Shown here: positions 1-7,519 of the stretch, in pieces | How the letters are laid out: each line of letters starts with the position of its first letter | Numbering within the stretch: position 1 is the stretch's first letter | Assembly (NCBI GenBank): GCA_964425005.1 | Contig: CAYRKT010000041.1 | Coordinates: 1-13,409 of the forward strand | Direction of reading: 5' to 3' | DNA length: 13,409 nucleotides | From: CAYRKT01 sp964425005 | GTDB lineage: Bacteria; Synergistota; Synergistia; CAYRKT01 | The notes under the pieces: model-generated | Databases searched by the model: none | Seen by the model: only the letters and a program-made list of their open reading frames with translations | Told to the model about the DNA's origin: nothing | Made by a program: the position numbers and the translations under genes

Positions 1-2038
1 ACACCTCCCGTCTTCCCAAGTCGTCCTCCGGGTCCAGCACGAACCTGATCCTCAGGAGGAGCCCTCCCTCCCTGCCCCTCTGGGCCTCTATCCTGCCCCC
101 GTTGACCTCCACGTAGCTCTTCACCAGGGAGAGCCCTATGCCCTGATGTCCGCTTTTTGTAGTAAAACCCTCCTGGAACATTATATTCAAAAGGTGATCG
201 GGGATACCAGGCCCGTTGTCCTCCACCTCCAGAACGAGCTCCTCCCCCTCGTAGTGGAGGTCCAGCCTTATGAACTTCTTCCCCCTGGTCCCGTGCGAGA
301 CCAGGGCGTCCACCGCGTTGTCTATCAGGTTTCCTATCACGCTCGCAAGCCCTCCTGAGGTCACGTTCCTCGGAAGCCTCTCCAGCTCCAGGAAGGGAGA
401 TAGCACCAGCTCTATGCCCTTCTCCCAGCAGACGTTGGCCTTCCCCATGATTATCCCCGCCACCAGCGGATCCCTGACCCTGCTGTAGACGAAGTCGAGG
501 ATGTCCTGCCTCACCTGGTTGACCCTGAGCACGTAGTCCAGCGCCTTGTCGGTCATCCCCAGCTGCAAAAGACCTCCTATGGTGTGCAGCTTGTTCCGAA
601 ACTCGTGGGCCTGGGCCCGCAGGCTGTCCAGCAGCTGTTTGACCCCGGTGAGCTCCTCGGCGAGCTTCTGCATCTCCGTCCTGTCGCGGAGGATCACCAG
701 GTGTCCCTGGAGGTCGCCGCCGGAGAGGATCGGCAGGAAGGAGAGCAGGAACTGCCTGTTCCTCCACACCACCTGTCTGTTGAAGGTGCTGGAGTCGGAT
801 AGCTGCAGCGACCTCAAAAACCCGTCGAACTCGGGCAATACCTCCCCGAACGGCTTGCCCTCCAGCCTCTCCGCCCCAACCCCCAGGAACTCCCTCATCC
901 TGTCGTTGACCATGATGATCCTGGCCTCCAGGTCGAAGGCCAGGATGCCCTCGTCTATGGAGCTGACCAGCGCCTTGAGCCTGTCCCTGAACTCCTTCAC
1001 CTGGGAGGCCATGGAGTTAAGGCCCTCCGCCAGCAGCCTGAACTCAACTGGCTCGTCCACCTGCGCCAGCTCCTCGAAGTCCCCCTCCCCGAACCTGCGC
1101 ATGGCGCCGACCAGGCTCTCTATCTTCCTCGCCAGGCCCGAGGACAGGGTGGTCCACATCAGCACCGCAGCGCCCATGGATATCACGAAGATCAAAAACA
1201 CCTTCTGGAAGAAGCCAGCCAGGTTGTAGGGGGAGGAGAGGGGCGCGAAGTTGGTCACCACCAGATACCCCTCCACCCCTCCTGCTGGAGCGGCTATGGG
1301 TATGTAGGCGCTGGCCGACCTGGCCCTCAACAGGTAGTCCACCCTGGCGGTGGGAAAGGCGATGAACTCCTCCAGGCGCTCGGGCAAGAGCCTCCAGGTC
1401 TCGAGGCTGTCGGAGGCAACCTTGACCCCACCGCGGTAAACCCCCACCATCATCCCCAGCTCCTCCCTTATGGAGCTCAGTACCGCGTTCGCCTGCCCCC
1501 TTATCACCTCTCCCACCAGGACAGCGCCGCTCACGAGCTTTATCCTGCCCAAAATCACCGGCGACACGCCCAGGACCACCAGGGCTCCGCCGGAAACGGC
1601 GTTGGCCTCCTCCACCGCCATTCCCAGCTTGACCAGCTGCTCCCTCTCGACGAAGGCCACCCCGTGGAACCTCTGCCCCTCCTCGAAGACCCTCCTCACC
1701 ATCGGCAGATCCCCCAGGTAGTCGCCGTAGAGCTCCAAGTTGTTGGGCCTCACCAGAACGAAGGCGTCCATATCGAGCAGACAGGCGAGCGGGAACGAGC
1801 TCCTGCCCATGCTGAAGAGTTCCGCGGGCTTGCTCGCCAAAACCTCGGCCTGAAGGGAGAGCTTCTCCCCCAGGTCGTAGATCCTCTGCAGGGCCGTGTA
1901 ACCGGCCCTCCTGGTCTGGTCCAGGAGTATCCCCTCCTCCAGGAGCCTGAGCTGGTCCAGAAAGACCATCATCGCCACCAGGAGGGGGAGGGTCACCGCC
2001 AGCAGGAACATCAACATCAACCGCAACCTGAAGCTCAT
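1..2038 (-). CDS. Sensor histidine kinase, CitA/DcuS class (C-terminal end off window)
   Basis: Membrane sensor kinase that should autophosphorylate in response to an external ligand and pass phosphate to a response regulator. The frame is open from an ATG at 2038 to the left edge, giving 679 visible residues. A stop lies a few codons upstream of this ATG with no other usual start between. Order: membrane segment (about 6-25), long extracytoplasmic region (about 26-275) that looks Cache-like, second membrane segment (about 276-298), HAMP-like linker, PAS domain (about 348-455), then a Spo0B-type dimerisation helix with HEFRNKLHTIGGLLQLG (phospho-acceptor His478). The ATPase domain has an N box with N570 and N574, DNGPGIP at 607-613, and a GHQGIGLSLV motif, so only the extreme C-terminus can be missing. 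The HEFRNKLH signature is typical of CitA/DcuS kinases, which respond to citrate or C4-dicarboxylates. The divergent TRAP genes suggest a carboxylate ligand, which is inference. Confidence 0.93.
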   Translation of the reverse strand, partial: MSFRLRLMLMFLLAVTLPLLVAMMVFLDQLRLLEEGILLDQTRRAGYTALQRIYDLGEKLSLQAEVLASKPAELFSMGRSSFPLACLLDMDAFVLVRPNNLELYGDYLGDLPMVRRVFEEGQRFHGVAFVEREQLVKLGMAVEEANAVSGGALVVLGVSPVILGRIKLVSGAVLVGEVIRGQANAVLSSIREELGMMVGVYRGGVKVASDSLETWRLLPERLEEFIAFPTARVDYLLRARSASAYIPIAAPAGGVEGYLVVTNFAPLSSPYNLAGFFQKVFLIFVISMGAAVLMWTTLSSGLARKIESLVGAMRRFGEGDFEELAQVDEPVEFRLLAEGLNSMASQVKEFRDRLKALVSSIDEGILAFDLEARIIMVNDRMREFLGVGAERLEGKPFGEVLPEFDGFLRSLQLSDSSTFNRQVVWRNRQFLLSFLPILSGGDLQGHLVILRDRTEMQKLAEELTGVKQLLDSLRAQAHEFRNKLHTIGGLLQLGMTDKALDYVLRVNQVRQDILDFVYSRVRDPLVAGIIMGKANVCWEKGIELVLSPFLELERLPRNVTSGGLASVIGNLIDNAVDALVSHGTRGKKFIRLDLHYEGEELVLEVEDNGPGIPDHLLNIMFQEGFTTKSGHQGIGLSLVKSYVEVNGGRIEAQRGREGGLLLRIRFVLDPEDDLGRREV

Positions 2039-2101
2039 CGCCGCACCGCCCGATATCCCACCTGGAGCTCTTTAATCTTTAAAATAAAGCACTCGCCCGA
2101 G

Positions 2102-2110
2102 ATTATAGCA
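2102..2110 (-). promoter_or_regulatory. Extended -10 promoter of the histidine kinase gene
   Basis: Read on the minus strand this is TGCTATAAT: a perfect TATAAT -10 box preceded by the TGN extension that lets sigma-70-type holoenzyme work with a poor -35. No convincing -35 is present 16-18 bases upstream. Transcription would start near 2095, leaving a leader of about 57 bases before the ATG at 2038. Within that leader lie two direct copies of CTTTAA (plus-strand 2070-2075 and 2077-2082) and an inverted partner ATAAAG (2084-2089), a possible operator. Confidence 0.6.
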
Positions 2111-2158
2111 TTGAGGAGGGCTAAATCTCTCGAGGACCGAAACGAACCTTCTAGCAAT

Positions 2159-2187
2159 TTCTCCAGGTTAGTATATAAATATATAAA
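2159..2187 (+). promoter_or_regulatory. AT-rich block, probable promoter region of the TRAP operon
   Basis: The segment TATATAAATATATAAAA (2172-2188) is strikingly AT-rich in an otherwise GC-rich region and lies about 90 bases upstream of dctP. It contains TATAAA at 2174-2179 and again at 2182-2187, either of which could serve as a -10 box. The -35 candidates (CTAGCA at 2151, TTCTCC at 2159) are poor, which would fit dependence on an activator such as the response regulator partner of the divergent kinase. I see no sigma-54 GG-N10-GC pattern. The exact start site cannot be fixed by eye. Confidence 0.4.
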
Positions 2188-2272
2188 AGCCCAGGGAGGG
2201 GGTGATCGCCGGCCAGGGCACAGTCAGTAAGGAGCTCGCGAAACCTAGAACCGAGACGGGGGTGAGCGCTCG

Positions 2273-3304
2273 ATGAAAGTCGCCAAGTGGTCAGCCATGG
2301 TCGTGTTGTCGGCTCTTCTGCTCGCGGTCCCCGCGGGGGCCCAGCAGCTAAAGTTCAAGCTGGCCAACGCCGGCCCCGCCGATCCCAGCGACAGGACGGT
2401 CATAGCGGTGGAGATCTTCTCCAACTACGTCCTCACCAAGACCAACGGGACCATAAAGGTGGACGCCTTCCACGCCTCCCAGCTGGGAAACGAGAAGGAG
2501 ATCCTGGAGGGGCTTAAGCTCGGCACCATAGAGTTCGGCACCATCACCACCGGTCCCATCCCAACGCTCTTCAAGCCCATAATGGTCTTCGACATACCCT
2601 ACCTCTTCCCCAACGCCTACGTGGCCTGGGAGGTCCTGGACGGAGACTTCGGCCAGGAGCTCATGGAGAAGATGCGCTCTGAGACGGGCGTGCGGGCCCT
2701 GGCCGTGAGCGAGAACGGGTACAGGCACTTCATGACCGGCAAGAAGGAGATAAAGTCGCCGGCGGATCTAAAGGGGCTCAAGATAAGGACCATGGAGAAC
2801 CCCGCCCACATGAAGATGGTCGAGGCCCTGGGGGCGTCCCCCACGCCCATAGCCTTCGGGGAGCTGTACATGGCCCTGCAGCAGGGCGTGGTGGACGGGG
2901 CCGAGCTGCCCATAACCCTGGTGAACAACATGAAGTTCTACGAGGTCCAGAAGTTCCTGGTCCTGGACGGACACCTCTACAACCCCCTGATCATGTTCGT
3001 CAACGACAGGGTCTGGAAGGGCCTGAGCGAGGAGCAGAGGCTCGCGGTCTTCGAGGGGGCTCAGCTCTTCAAGATAGCCCAGAGGGCCCTCTCCGAGAGG
3101 CAGGTCCAGACGGGGCTTGAGAACGTAAAGAAGAACGGCATGAAGGTCTACGTGCCCAACGCGGAGGAGATGAAGCAGTTCAAGGAGCTCTCCCAGCCGG
3201 CGGTCCTCGAGTACCTCAAGAAGGAGATAGGGGAGGAGTGGGTGGCCAAGGTCGTGAAGGCCGTGAAGGAGATGGAGGAGAAGCAAAAGAAGATGGTCAT
3301 GTGA
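2273..3304 (+). CDS. dctP: TRAP transporter solute-binding protein (DctP family)
   Basis: Periplasmic binding protein that captures a small organic acid and delivers it to the DctQM membrane complex, which imports it with sodium. The 343 residues match the usual DctP size. Residues 1-23 form a Sec signal peptide: K2 and K5, a hydrophobic core at 8-19, and an AGA cleavage site before Q24. There is no lipobox, so the mature protein should be soluble. Family hallmarks: HASQLGNEKEILEGLKLG (67-84), NGYRHFMT (148-155), LKGLKIRT (166-173) with R172, the arginine that normally salt-bridges the ligand carboxylate, and ALQQGVVDGAELP (191-203). GGGGGTGAG at 2258-2266 can serve as ribosome binding site. 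It is the first gene of dctPQM and is followed at once by a strong hairpin. The substrate cannot be read from sequence; C4-dicarboxylates or other carboxylates are plausible. Confidence 0.97.
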   Translation: MKVAKWSAMVVLSALLLAVPAGAQQLKFKLANAGPADPSDRTVIAVEIFSNYVLTKTNGTIKVDAFHASQLGNEKEILEGLKLGTIEFGTITTGPIPTLFKPIMVFDIPYLFPNAYVAWEVLDGDFGQELMEKMRSETGVRALAVSENGYRHFMTGKKEIKSPADLKGLKIRTMENPAHMKMVEALGASPTPIAFGELYMALQQGVVDGAELPITLVNNMKFYEVQKFLVLDGHLYNPLIMFVNDRVWKGLSEEQRLAVFEGAQLFKIAQRALSERQVQTGLENVKKNGMKVYVPNAEEMKQFKELSQPAVLEYLKKEIGEEWVAKVVKAVKEMEEKQKKMVM

Positions 3305-3333
3305 GGTTGGGGGGGTCCCCCCCCCGACCTCAC
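3301..3333 (+). promoter_or_regulatory. Long GC stem-loop between dctP and dctQ
   Basis: GTGAGGT (3301-3307) pairs with ACCTCAC (3327-3333). The stem continues through a T-G pair into seven G facing a run of nine C, leaving a loop of about three bases. It starts on the last sense codon and includes the dctP stop codon. No T-run follows, so it is not a standard intrinsic terminator. Hairpins after binding-protein genes often shield the upstream message from 3' exonucleases and keep the binding protein more abundant than the membrane subunits. That role is inferred from position. Confidence 0.7.
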
Positions 3334-3362
3334 CCCTACGAGCGAAGAGAGGAGGAGACCCC

Positions 3363-3884
3363 TTGAGGACCTTGGACTTCGTCCTTTCATCCCTTGAGTC
3401 GATCTCCAGGGCGATAGTGGTCGCGCTCATGGGGGCCATGAGCCTGGTGGCCTTCTTCGCCGTGGTGTTCAGGTTCGTGCTCCAGCGCCCCCTCGCCTGG
3501 TCGGAGGAGCTAGCGAGGTACATGATGGTGTGGGTGACCTTCGCGGGAGCAGGCATAGCCCTCTCCCAGGGCAGGCAGATAGGGGTGACCCTCTTCGTGG
3601 ACGCCCTGCCACCGCGCGCCAGAAAGGTGGCCCTCCTGTTGGCGGAACTCATCGCCCTCGCGTTCCTGGTGGTGGCCATATATCAGGGCTTGAGGTTCAC
3701 GTGGCTGCTTCGGCGCCAGACCTCCCCAGCCATGGGCATCAGCATGATCGTGCCCTACTCCGCCATACCCTTCGGCTGCGCCTACATGGCCCTCGTGGTC
3801 GTGAGGAAGCTGCTGTCCAGGTCGGATAGGGGGCTTTCCGTCCAGGACCCAGGGCTGGCGGACCTCGAGGAGGATGAAAGATGA
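3363..3884 (+). CDS. dctQ: TRAP transporter small membrane subunit (DctQ family)
   Basis: Small integral membrane subunit that joins DctM to form the TRAP importer. The 173-residue length is normal. Four membrane segments are visible at about 16-40, 46-68, 87-109 and 124-149, with both ends probably cytoplasmic. The family signature around the second segment is clear: WSEELARYMMVWVTFAGAG (46-64) followed by RQIGVTLFVDALPP (71-84). The start is a TTG, supported by GAGGAGGAG at 3348-3356; no ATG gives the full N-terminus. The gene follows the dctP hairpin after a 58-base gap and overlaps dctM by the four bases ATGA, so the two membrane subunits should be translationally coupled. The weak TTG start and upstream hairpin both favour lower output than DctP. 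Confidence 0.95.
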   Translation: MRTLDFVLSSLESISRAIVVALMGAMSLVAFFAVVFRFVLQRPLAWSEELARYMMVWVTFAGAGIALSQGRQIGVTLFVDALPPRARKVALLLAELIALAFLVVAIYQGLRFTWLLRRQTSPAMGISMIVPYSAIPFGCAYMALVVVRKLLSRSDRGLSVQDPGLADLEEDER

Positions 3885-5161
3885 TATGGCTCGTGGCCTT
3901 TGCCTTCGTCCTGACCTTCGTGATAGGGACGCCGATAGCCTTCGTGCTGGGGTTCACCGGGCTGGTCTCCATATGGGCGATGGGGGTGCCGCTCCAGGTG
4001 ATAGCCCAGAGGATGTTCACCGGCATAGACTCCTTCCCCCTCATGGCCGTACCCTTCTTCGTACTGGCCGGAGAGCTGATGAACAGGGGCGGGACCACCC
4101 AGAGGATAATAGACTTCGCCGAGAGCCTGGTGGGCCACATAAAGGGGGGGTTAGCTCACTCCAACATCATCGCCAGCGTGATATTCGCCGGGATAAGCGG
4201 CTCGGCCATTGCGGACGCCTCGGCGCTGGGCTCCATCCTCATCCCATCCATGAAGGAGAAGGGATACGACCTGGACTTCAGCGCCGCAGTCACCGCGGCC
4301 TCAGCCACCATAGGACCGATAATACCCCCGAGCATCATAATGGTCATATACGGGGTGTCCGTCGGGGCCTCCATAGGGGGGCTCTTCGCCGCGGGATTCA
4401 TCCCGGGCCTGATGCTGGCAGCGGCTATGATGGTGGTGGTGATGCACGAGGCCAGGTACAGGCACTATCCGCCGGTGCGCCCCTTCTCCCCGGGGGGCGT
4501 CCTCAGGGAGCTCAAGAAGGCCATCTGGGCGATAATATCTCCCGCGATAATACTGGGGGGGATACTGCTCGGGGTCTTCACCCCCACAGAGGCCGCCTCC
4601 GTGGCCGTGGTCTACTCCTTCCTGGTGGGCAAGTTCGTCTACAGGGAGCTCAAGCTCTCCGACCTGCCCCAGGTGTTGCTCTCCAGCGGGATAACCACCG
4701 CGGCGCTCCTGGTCATCATATCCACCGCCAACGTCTTCGCCTGGGCCATAGCGGCCAACATGATACCCCAGAGGGTGGCTCAGGTCTTCCTCTCCATCTC
4801 GACCAACAAGTACGTGTTCCTCGCGGTGGTCAACGCCTTCCTGCTGATGGTGGGGATGTTCATGGAGACGGGAGCCGCCATAATAATACTCGCGCCGATC
4901 TTGGCCCCGGTGGCGGCCCAGCTGGGCGTACACCCGCTGCACTTCGGCTTCATGATGGTGCTGAACCTGGCGATAGGCATGGCCACCCCTCCCGTGGGGG
5001 TGTGCCTGTTCGTCACCTGCAGCATCTCCGGACTACCCCTGGAGAAGATCTCCAGGGCCATATGGAAGTTCGTCCTGTCGGAGGTGGCGGTGCTCCTTCT
5101 GGTCTCCTACGTGGAGTTCATCCCCCTCTTCCTCCCAAGGCTTCTGGGCTTCATAAGGTGA
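3881..5161 (+). CDS. dctM: TRAP transporter large membrane subunit (DctM family)
   Basis: The transport-catalysing subunit, which moves substrate with sodium in an elevator-type mechanism in characterised relatives. At 426 residues it has the standard length, with about eleven or twelve hydrophobic segments and two hairpin-like regions. Conserved blocks: FPLMAVPFFVLAGELMNRGG (52-71), FAGISGSAIADASALGS (102-118), TIGPIIPPSIIMVIYG (143-158), MVGMFMETGAAIIILAPILAP (about 323-343) and ATPPVGVCLFVTCSISG (about 368-384). The ATG overlaps the dctQ stop (ATGA), with GAGGAGGA about seven bases upstream. It closes the operon. Only four bases separate its stop from that of the convergent methyltransferase gene, and no terminator is visible between them. 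Confidence 0.97.
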   Translation: MIWLVAFAFVLTFVIGTPIAFVLGFTGLVSIWAMGVPLQVIAQRMFTGIDSFPLMAVPFFVLAGELMNRGGTTQRIIDFAESLVGHIKGGLAHSNIIASVIFAGISGSAIADASALGSILIPSMKEKGYDLDFSAAVTAASATIGPIIPPSIIMVIYGVSVGASIGGLFAAGFIPGLMLAAAMMVVVMHEARYRHYPPVRPFSPGGVLRELKKAIWAIISPAIILGGILLGVFTPTEAASVAVVYSFLVGKFVYRELKLSDLPQVLLSSGITTAALLVIISTANVFAWAIAANMIPQRVAQVFLSISTNKYVFLAVVNAFLLMVGMFMETGAAIIILAPILAPVAAQLGVHPLHFGFMMVLNLAIGMATPPVGVCLFVTCSISGLPLEKISRAIWKFVLSEVAVLLLVSYVEFIPLFLPRLLGFIR

Positions 5162-5165
5162 CGCC

Positions 5166-6347
5166 TCAAAGCAAGCTCAGGAGGAAGCCCTTCAGGTAGT
5201 AGGACATGGGAGCTCCTACCCTCACGGGGTGGTCCTGATCCTGCCTGAGATGGAGCAGGACCAACCCCTCCCTCTCCGCGTCCGCCAGGCCAGAGGCGAT
5301 GGCGCCCAGGAGGTCCTCCTCTCCCACCCAGTGAGAGCAGGAGAAGATCGCCATCTTCCCGCCCGGGGCGAGGAGGCGAGCCGACTGAAGCACCAAGTCC
5401 CTGTATCCCCTCAACGCCCCCTCCAGTTCCCTGCGGGACTTGGCGAAGGGCGGGGGGTCCAGGACCACGGTCCCGTAGGCGGCCCCTCTCTTCCTCTCCC
5501 CCCTGAGGAAGTCGAAGGCGTCCGCCTGGACCAGCGAGACCCCCGACAGGCCGTTCCTCCTCGCGTTCTCCCCGGCCATCTCCAGGGCGGACCTGGAGAC
5601 GTCCACCAGCACGACCTCCTTCGCCCCCCTTCTGGCGCAGCTCAAGCCGAACCCCCCGGTGTGGCAGAAGAGGTCCAGGACGGGCGTGCCGGGATCGAAC
5701 GAGCTGGCCACGGCCTCCCTGTTGGCCCTCTGGTCCAGGTAGAAACCAGTCTTCTGTCCCTCCTTGAGGTCCACCAGGAACTCCAGATCCCCCTCCCTCA
5801 CCCAGATCCTGTCGGGCACCACCCCCCAGATGGGGCCCTCGGACGGCGGAAGCCCCTCCTTCTCCCTCATCCTCTCGTCCGACCTGTCGAGGATGCCCCT
5901 GAGGGGCAACAGACCCCTCAGCGCGTCCAGCACCAGCCCCCTGAGCCGCTCCATCCCAGCCGAGTTGAACTGAACGGAGGCATATCCGTCGTAGTAGTCC
6001 ACCACCAGGCCGGGAAGGCCGTCTCCCTCCGCGTGGACCAACCTCAGCGCGTTGGTCCTGGACCAAAGCCCATCCCTTAGGGATAGGGCCGACCTCAGCT
6101 TGAGCTCGAAGAAGGACCTGTCGGGCACCACCTCGGGGTCAAACGACAGAATCCTCACCGATATCACGCTCCTGAGGTTCGCGTACCCCACCCCCAGAGG
6201 CCTCCCCTTTCGAGGGCAGACCAGGACCAGCTCCCCCGGCTCGAGGCCGTCGTCCACCTCGACCAGCTGATCCCTGTAGACCCAGGGGAAGAAGGCCCTC
6301 ACCTTCGCGGCCGCCGAGTCGTCCACGAAGACCCTCTTGAGCCTCAC
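5166..6347 (-). CDS. rlmI: RlmI-like SAM-dependent rRNA cytosine methyltransferase
   Basis: Probable 23S rRNA m5C methyltransferase of the RlmI (YccW) family, acting on assembling ribosomes with S-adenosylmethionine. The 393 residues fit E. coli RlmI (396). An N-terminal PUA-type RNA-binding domain occupies about 1-70. The methyltransferase core shows GQKTGFYLDQRANR (197-210), SAM motif I LDLFCHTGGFGL (224-235), the acidic VLVDVS after it (246-251), DPPPFAKS (297-304), and FSCSHW (335-340), whose Cys337 is the expected catalytic cysteine. The GTG start overlaps the stop of the upstream MFS gene (GTGA), implying coupled translation. RlmI is the closest match I recognise; a different rRNA target within this family is possible. 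Its place behind a transporter and a racemase looks like a packing accident rather than a shared pathway. Confidence 0.88.
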   Translation of the reverse strand: MRLKRVFVDDSAAAKVRAFFPWVYRDQLVEVDDGLEPGELVLVCPRKGRPLGVGYANLRSVISVRILSFDPEVVPDRSFFELKLRSALSLRDGLWSRTNALRLVHAEGDGLPGLVVDYYDGYASVQFNSAGMERLRGLVLDALRGLLPLRGILDRSDERMREKEGLPPSEGPIWGVVPDRIWVREGDLEFLVDLKEGQKTGFYLDQRANREAVASSFDPGTPVLDLFCHTGGFGLSCARRGAKEVVLVDVSRSALEMAGENARRNGLSGVSLVQADAFDFLRGERKRGAAYGTVVLDPPPFAKSRRELEGALRGYRDLVLQSARLLAPGGKMAIFSCSHWVGEEDLLGAIASGLADAEREGLVLLHLRQDQDHPVRVGAPMSYYLKGFLLSLL

Positions 6348-7519
6348 CGCGTCGCATACCTCCTGGCCAACGACACGAGGAGGAGCTCGAGCACCGCCAA
6401 GGAGGGGATGGAGGAGACGAAGACCAACCGGAAGGCCGAGGACACGCCCCAGGAGGAGCTAACAGCGCCCACCAGGAGGGGCACGAGCAGCCACGACAGG
6501 TCCATGAAGACCCAGGCCAAGGAGGAGGCCTTGGGCCTGAGCCTCAGGGGAACCAGGTCGGAGGCCATGGCCAGGACGAAGGGAAAGCTCACGGCCATCC
6601 CAAGACCATATAGGGCGGAGACGGCGGCCATCTGGAGGTTGGTGGAGGCGGCGGGCAAAAGTCCGAGCGCCGCGACCATAGCCCCCATGGACGGGCCCAG
6701 CCACAGAAACCTGTTGGCCCTGTTGAGGAGGCTGTTCCCGAAAACCCTGGCCGACATGGCCACCAGGGCGTTCAGCGAGAGGAAGAGCGACGAGGACAGC
6801 CCCCTCTCCGAGGCCAGGGTGGAGGTGAACATGAGGACGGTCCCGTTGATCGCGCCGAAGAGAAAGGAGGCGAAGAGGTAGACGAAGAGCCCCTCCGTCC
6901 TGAGGAGCTCGCCGAATCCGCCCCAATCTCCGAGCCCAACCCCTTCCTCCAGCTCCACCTCCCCCACCTCCCTGAGTCGAAGCGAGAAGACCAAGAAGAG
7001 CAGGGAGAAGATCGAAAAGGAGGCCCTGTAGGGCAGATGAAAGTCCCTGGCGAAGGAGATCTCCACGAGGGGCAGGAACACCACCTGAGGGAGGACGTAG
7101 CAGACAGAGACCCAGGCGAAGCTACCACCCCTGGCCCTGGCCGGGACCACCACCGACTGGTAGGCGGTCAGGGCCACCAGGGCGAGGCCATAGCCGAAAC
7201 CGCCCAGGACCCTGGACGCCAGGACCCCCACGGGACCCCTGGCCCCGAAGACTCCCAGGGAGCTCAAGAACATCAGCGCGAAGGACAGAAAGGCCGTCCT
7301 ACGCCAGCCCATCCTCTCGAGGGCTACCCCACCGGTGGGCCTTACCACAGCGGTGGCCCCGTAGAAGGAGCCCATGGCCAAGCCTATCCACCACGGCTCG
7401 AGCCCCACCTTCCTCAGGTAAACCGGGTAGAAGAAGAACATGACCACGTAGGAGTTAGCCCACAGGGTGCAAAGGAGGGAGATCACAAAGGGCCAAACCC
7501 AACCGCTAGGCCTTCTCAA
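6344..7519 (-). CDS. Major facilitator superfamily transporter
   Basis: Twelve-helix secondary transporter of unknown substrate in the inner membrane. At 391 residues it has the usual length for a compact MFS protein. Hydrophobic segments alternate in two halves around a hydrophilic central loop (about 205-225). The loop between helices 2 and 3 carries RPTGGVALERMGWRR (60-74), a recognisable variant of MFS motif A, with E where D is more common. The start is a TTG lying 14 bases inside the end of the racemase gene; AAGGTG about seven bases upstream is a plausible ribosome binding site. The racemase-MFS overlap suggests joint expression, so an amino acid or related carboxylate is a reasonable guess for the substrate. 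Nothing in the sequence distinguishes import from export. Confidence 0.85.
   Translation of the reverse strand: MRRPSGWVWPFVISLLCTLWANSYVVMFFFYPVYLRKVGLEPWWIGLAMGSFYGATAVVRPTGGVALERMGWRRTAFLSFALMFLSSLGVFGARGPVGVLASRVLGGFGYGLALVALTAYQSVVVPARARGGSFAWVSVCYVLPQVVFLPLVEISFARDFHLPYRASFSIFSLLFLVFSLRLREVGEVELEEGVGLGDWGGFGELLRTEGLFVYLFASFLFGAINGTVLMFTSTLASERGLSSSLFLSLNALVAMSARVFGNSLLNRANRFLWLGPSMGAMVAALGLLPAASTNLQMAAVSALYGLGMAVSFPFVLAMASDLVPLRLRPKASSLAWVFMDLSWLLVPLLVGAVSSSWGVSSAFRLVFVSSIPSLAVLELLLVSLARRYATR

Noticed and set aside
546..2230. Long plus-strand open frames across the kinase region
   Set aside because: They lie opposite an intact minus-strand kinase with all domain motifs, are rich in S/P/L as expected for reverse-frame reading of GC-rich DNA, and show no motif of their own.
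2200..2230. Sigma-54 promoter before dctP, as in rhizobial dct genes
   Set aside because: GGGCAC at 2215-2220 is suggestive, but the GC element at the proper distance is missing.
3305..3330. Intrinsic terminator after dctP
   Set aside because: The stem is strong, but no T-run follows and dctQM clearly continues the same operon.
3874..5199. 441-residue plus-strand frame overlapping dctM
   Set aside because: Its composition (G, R, H, D rich with no membrane segments) is that of a shifted frame, while dctM in the other frame is fully conserved. The ATG at 3874 may at most compete with the dctM start.
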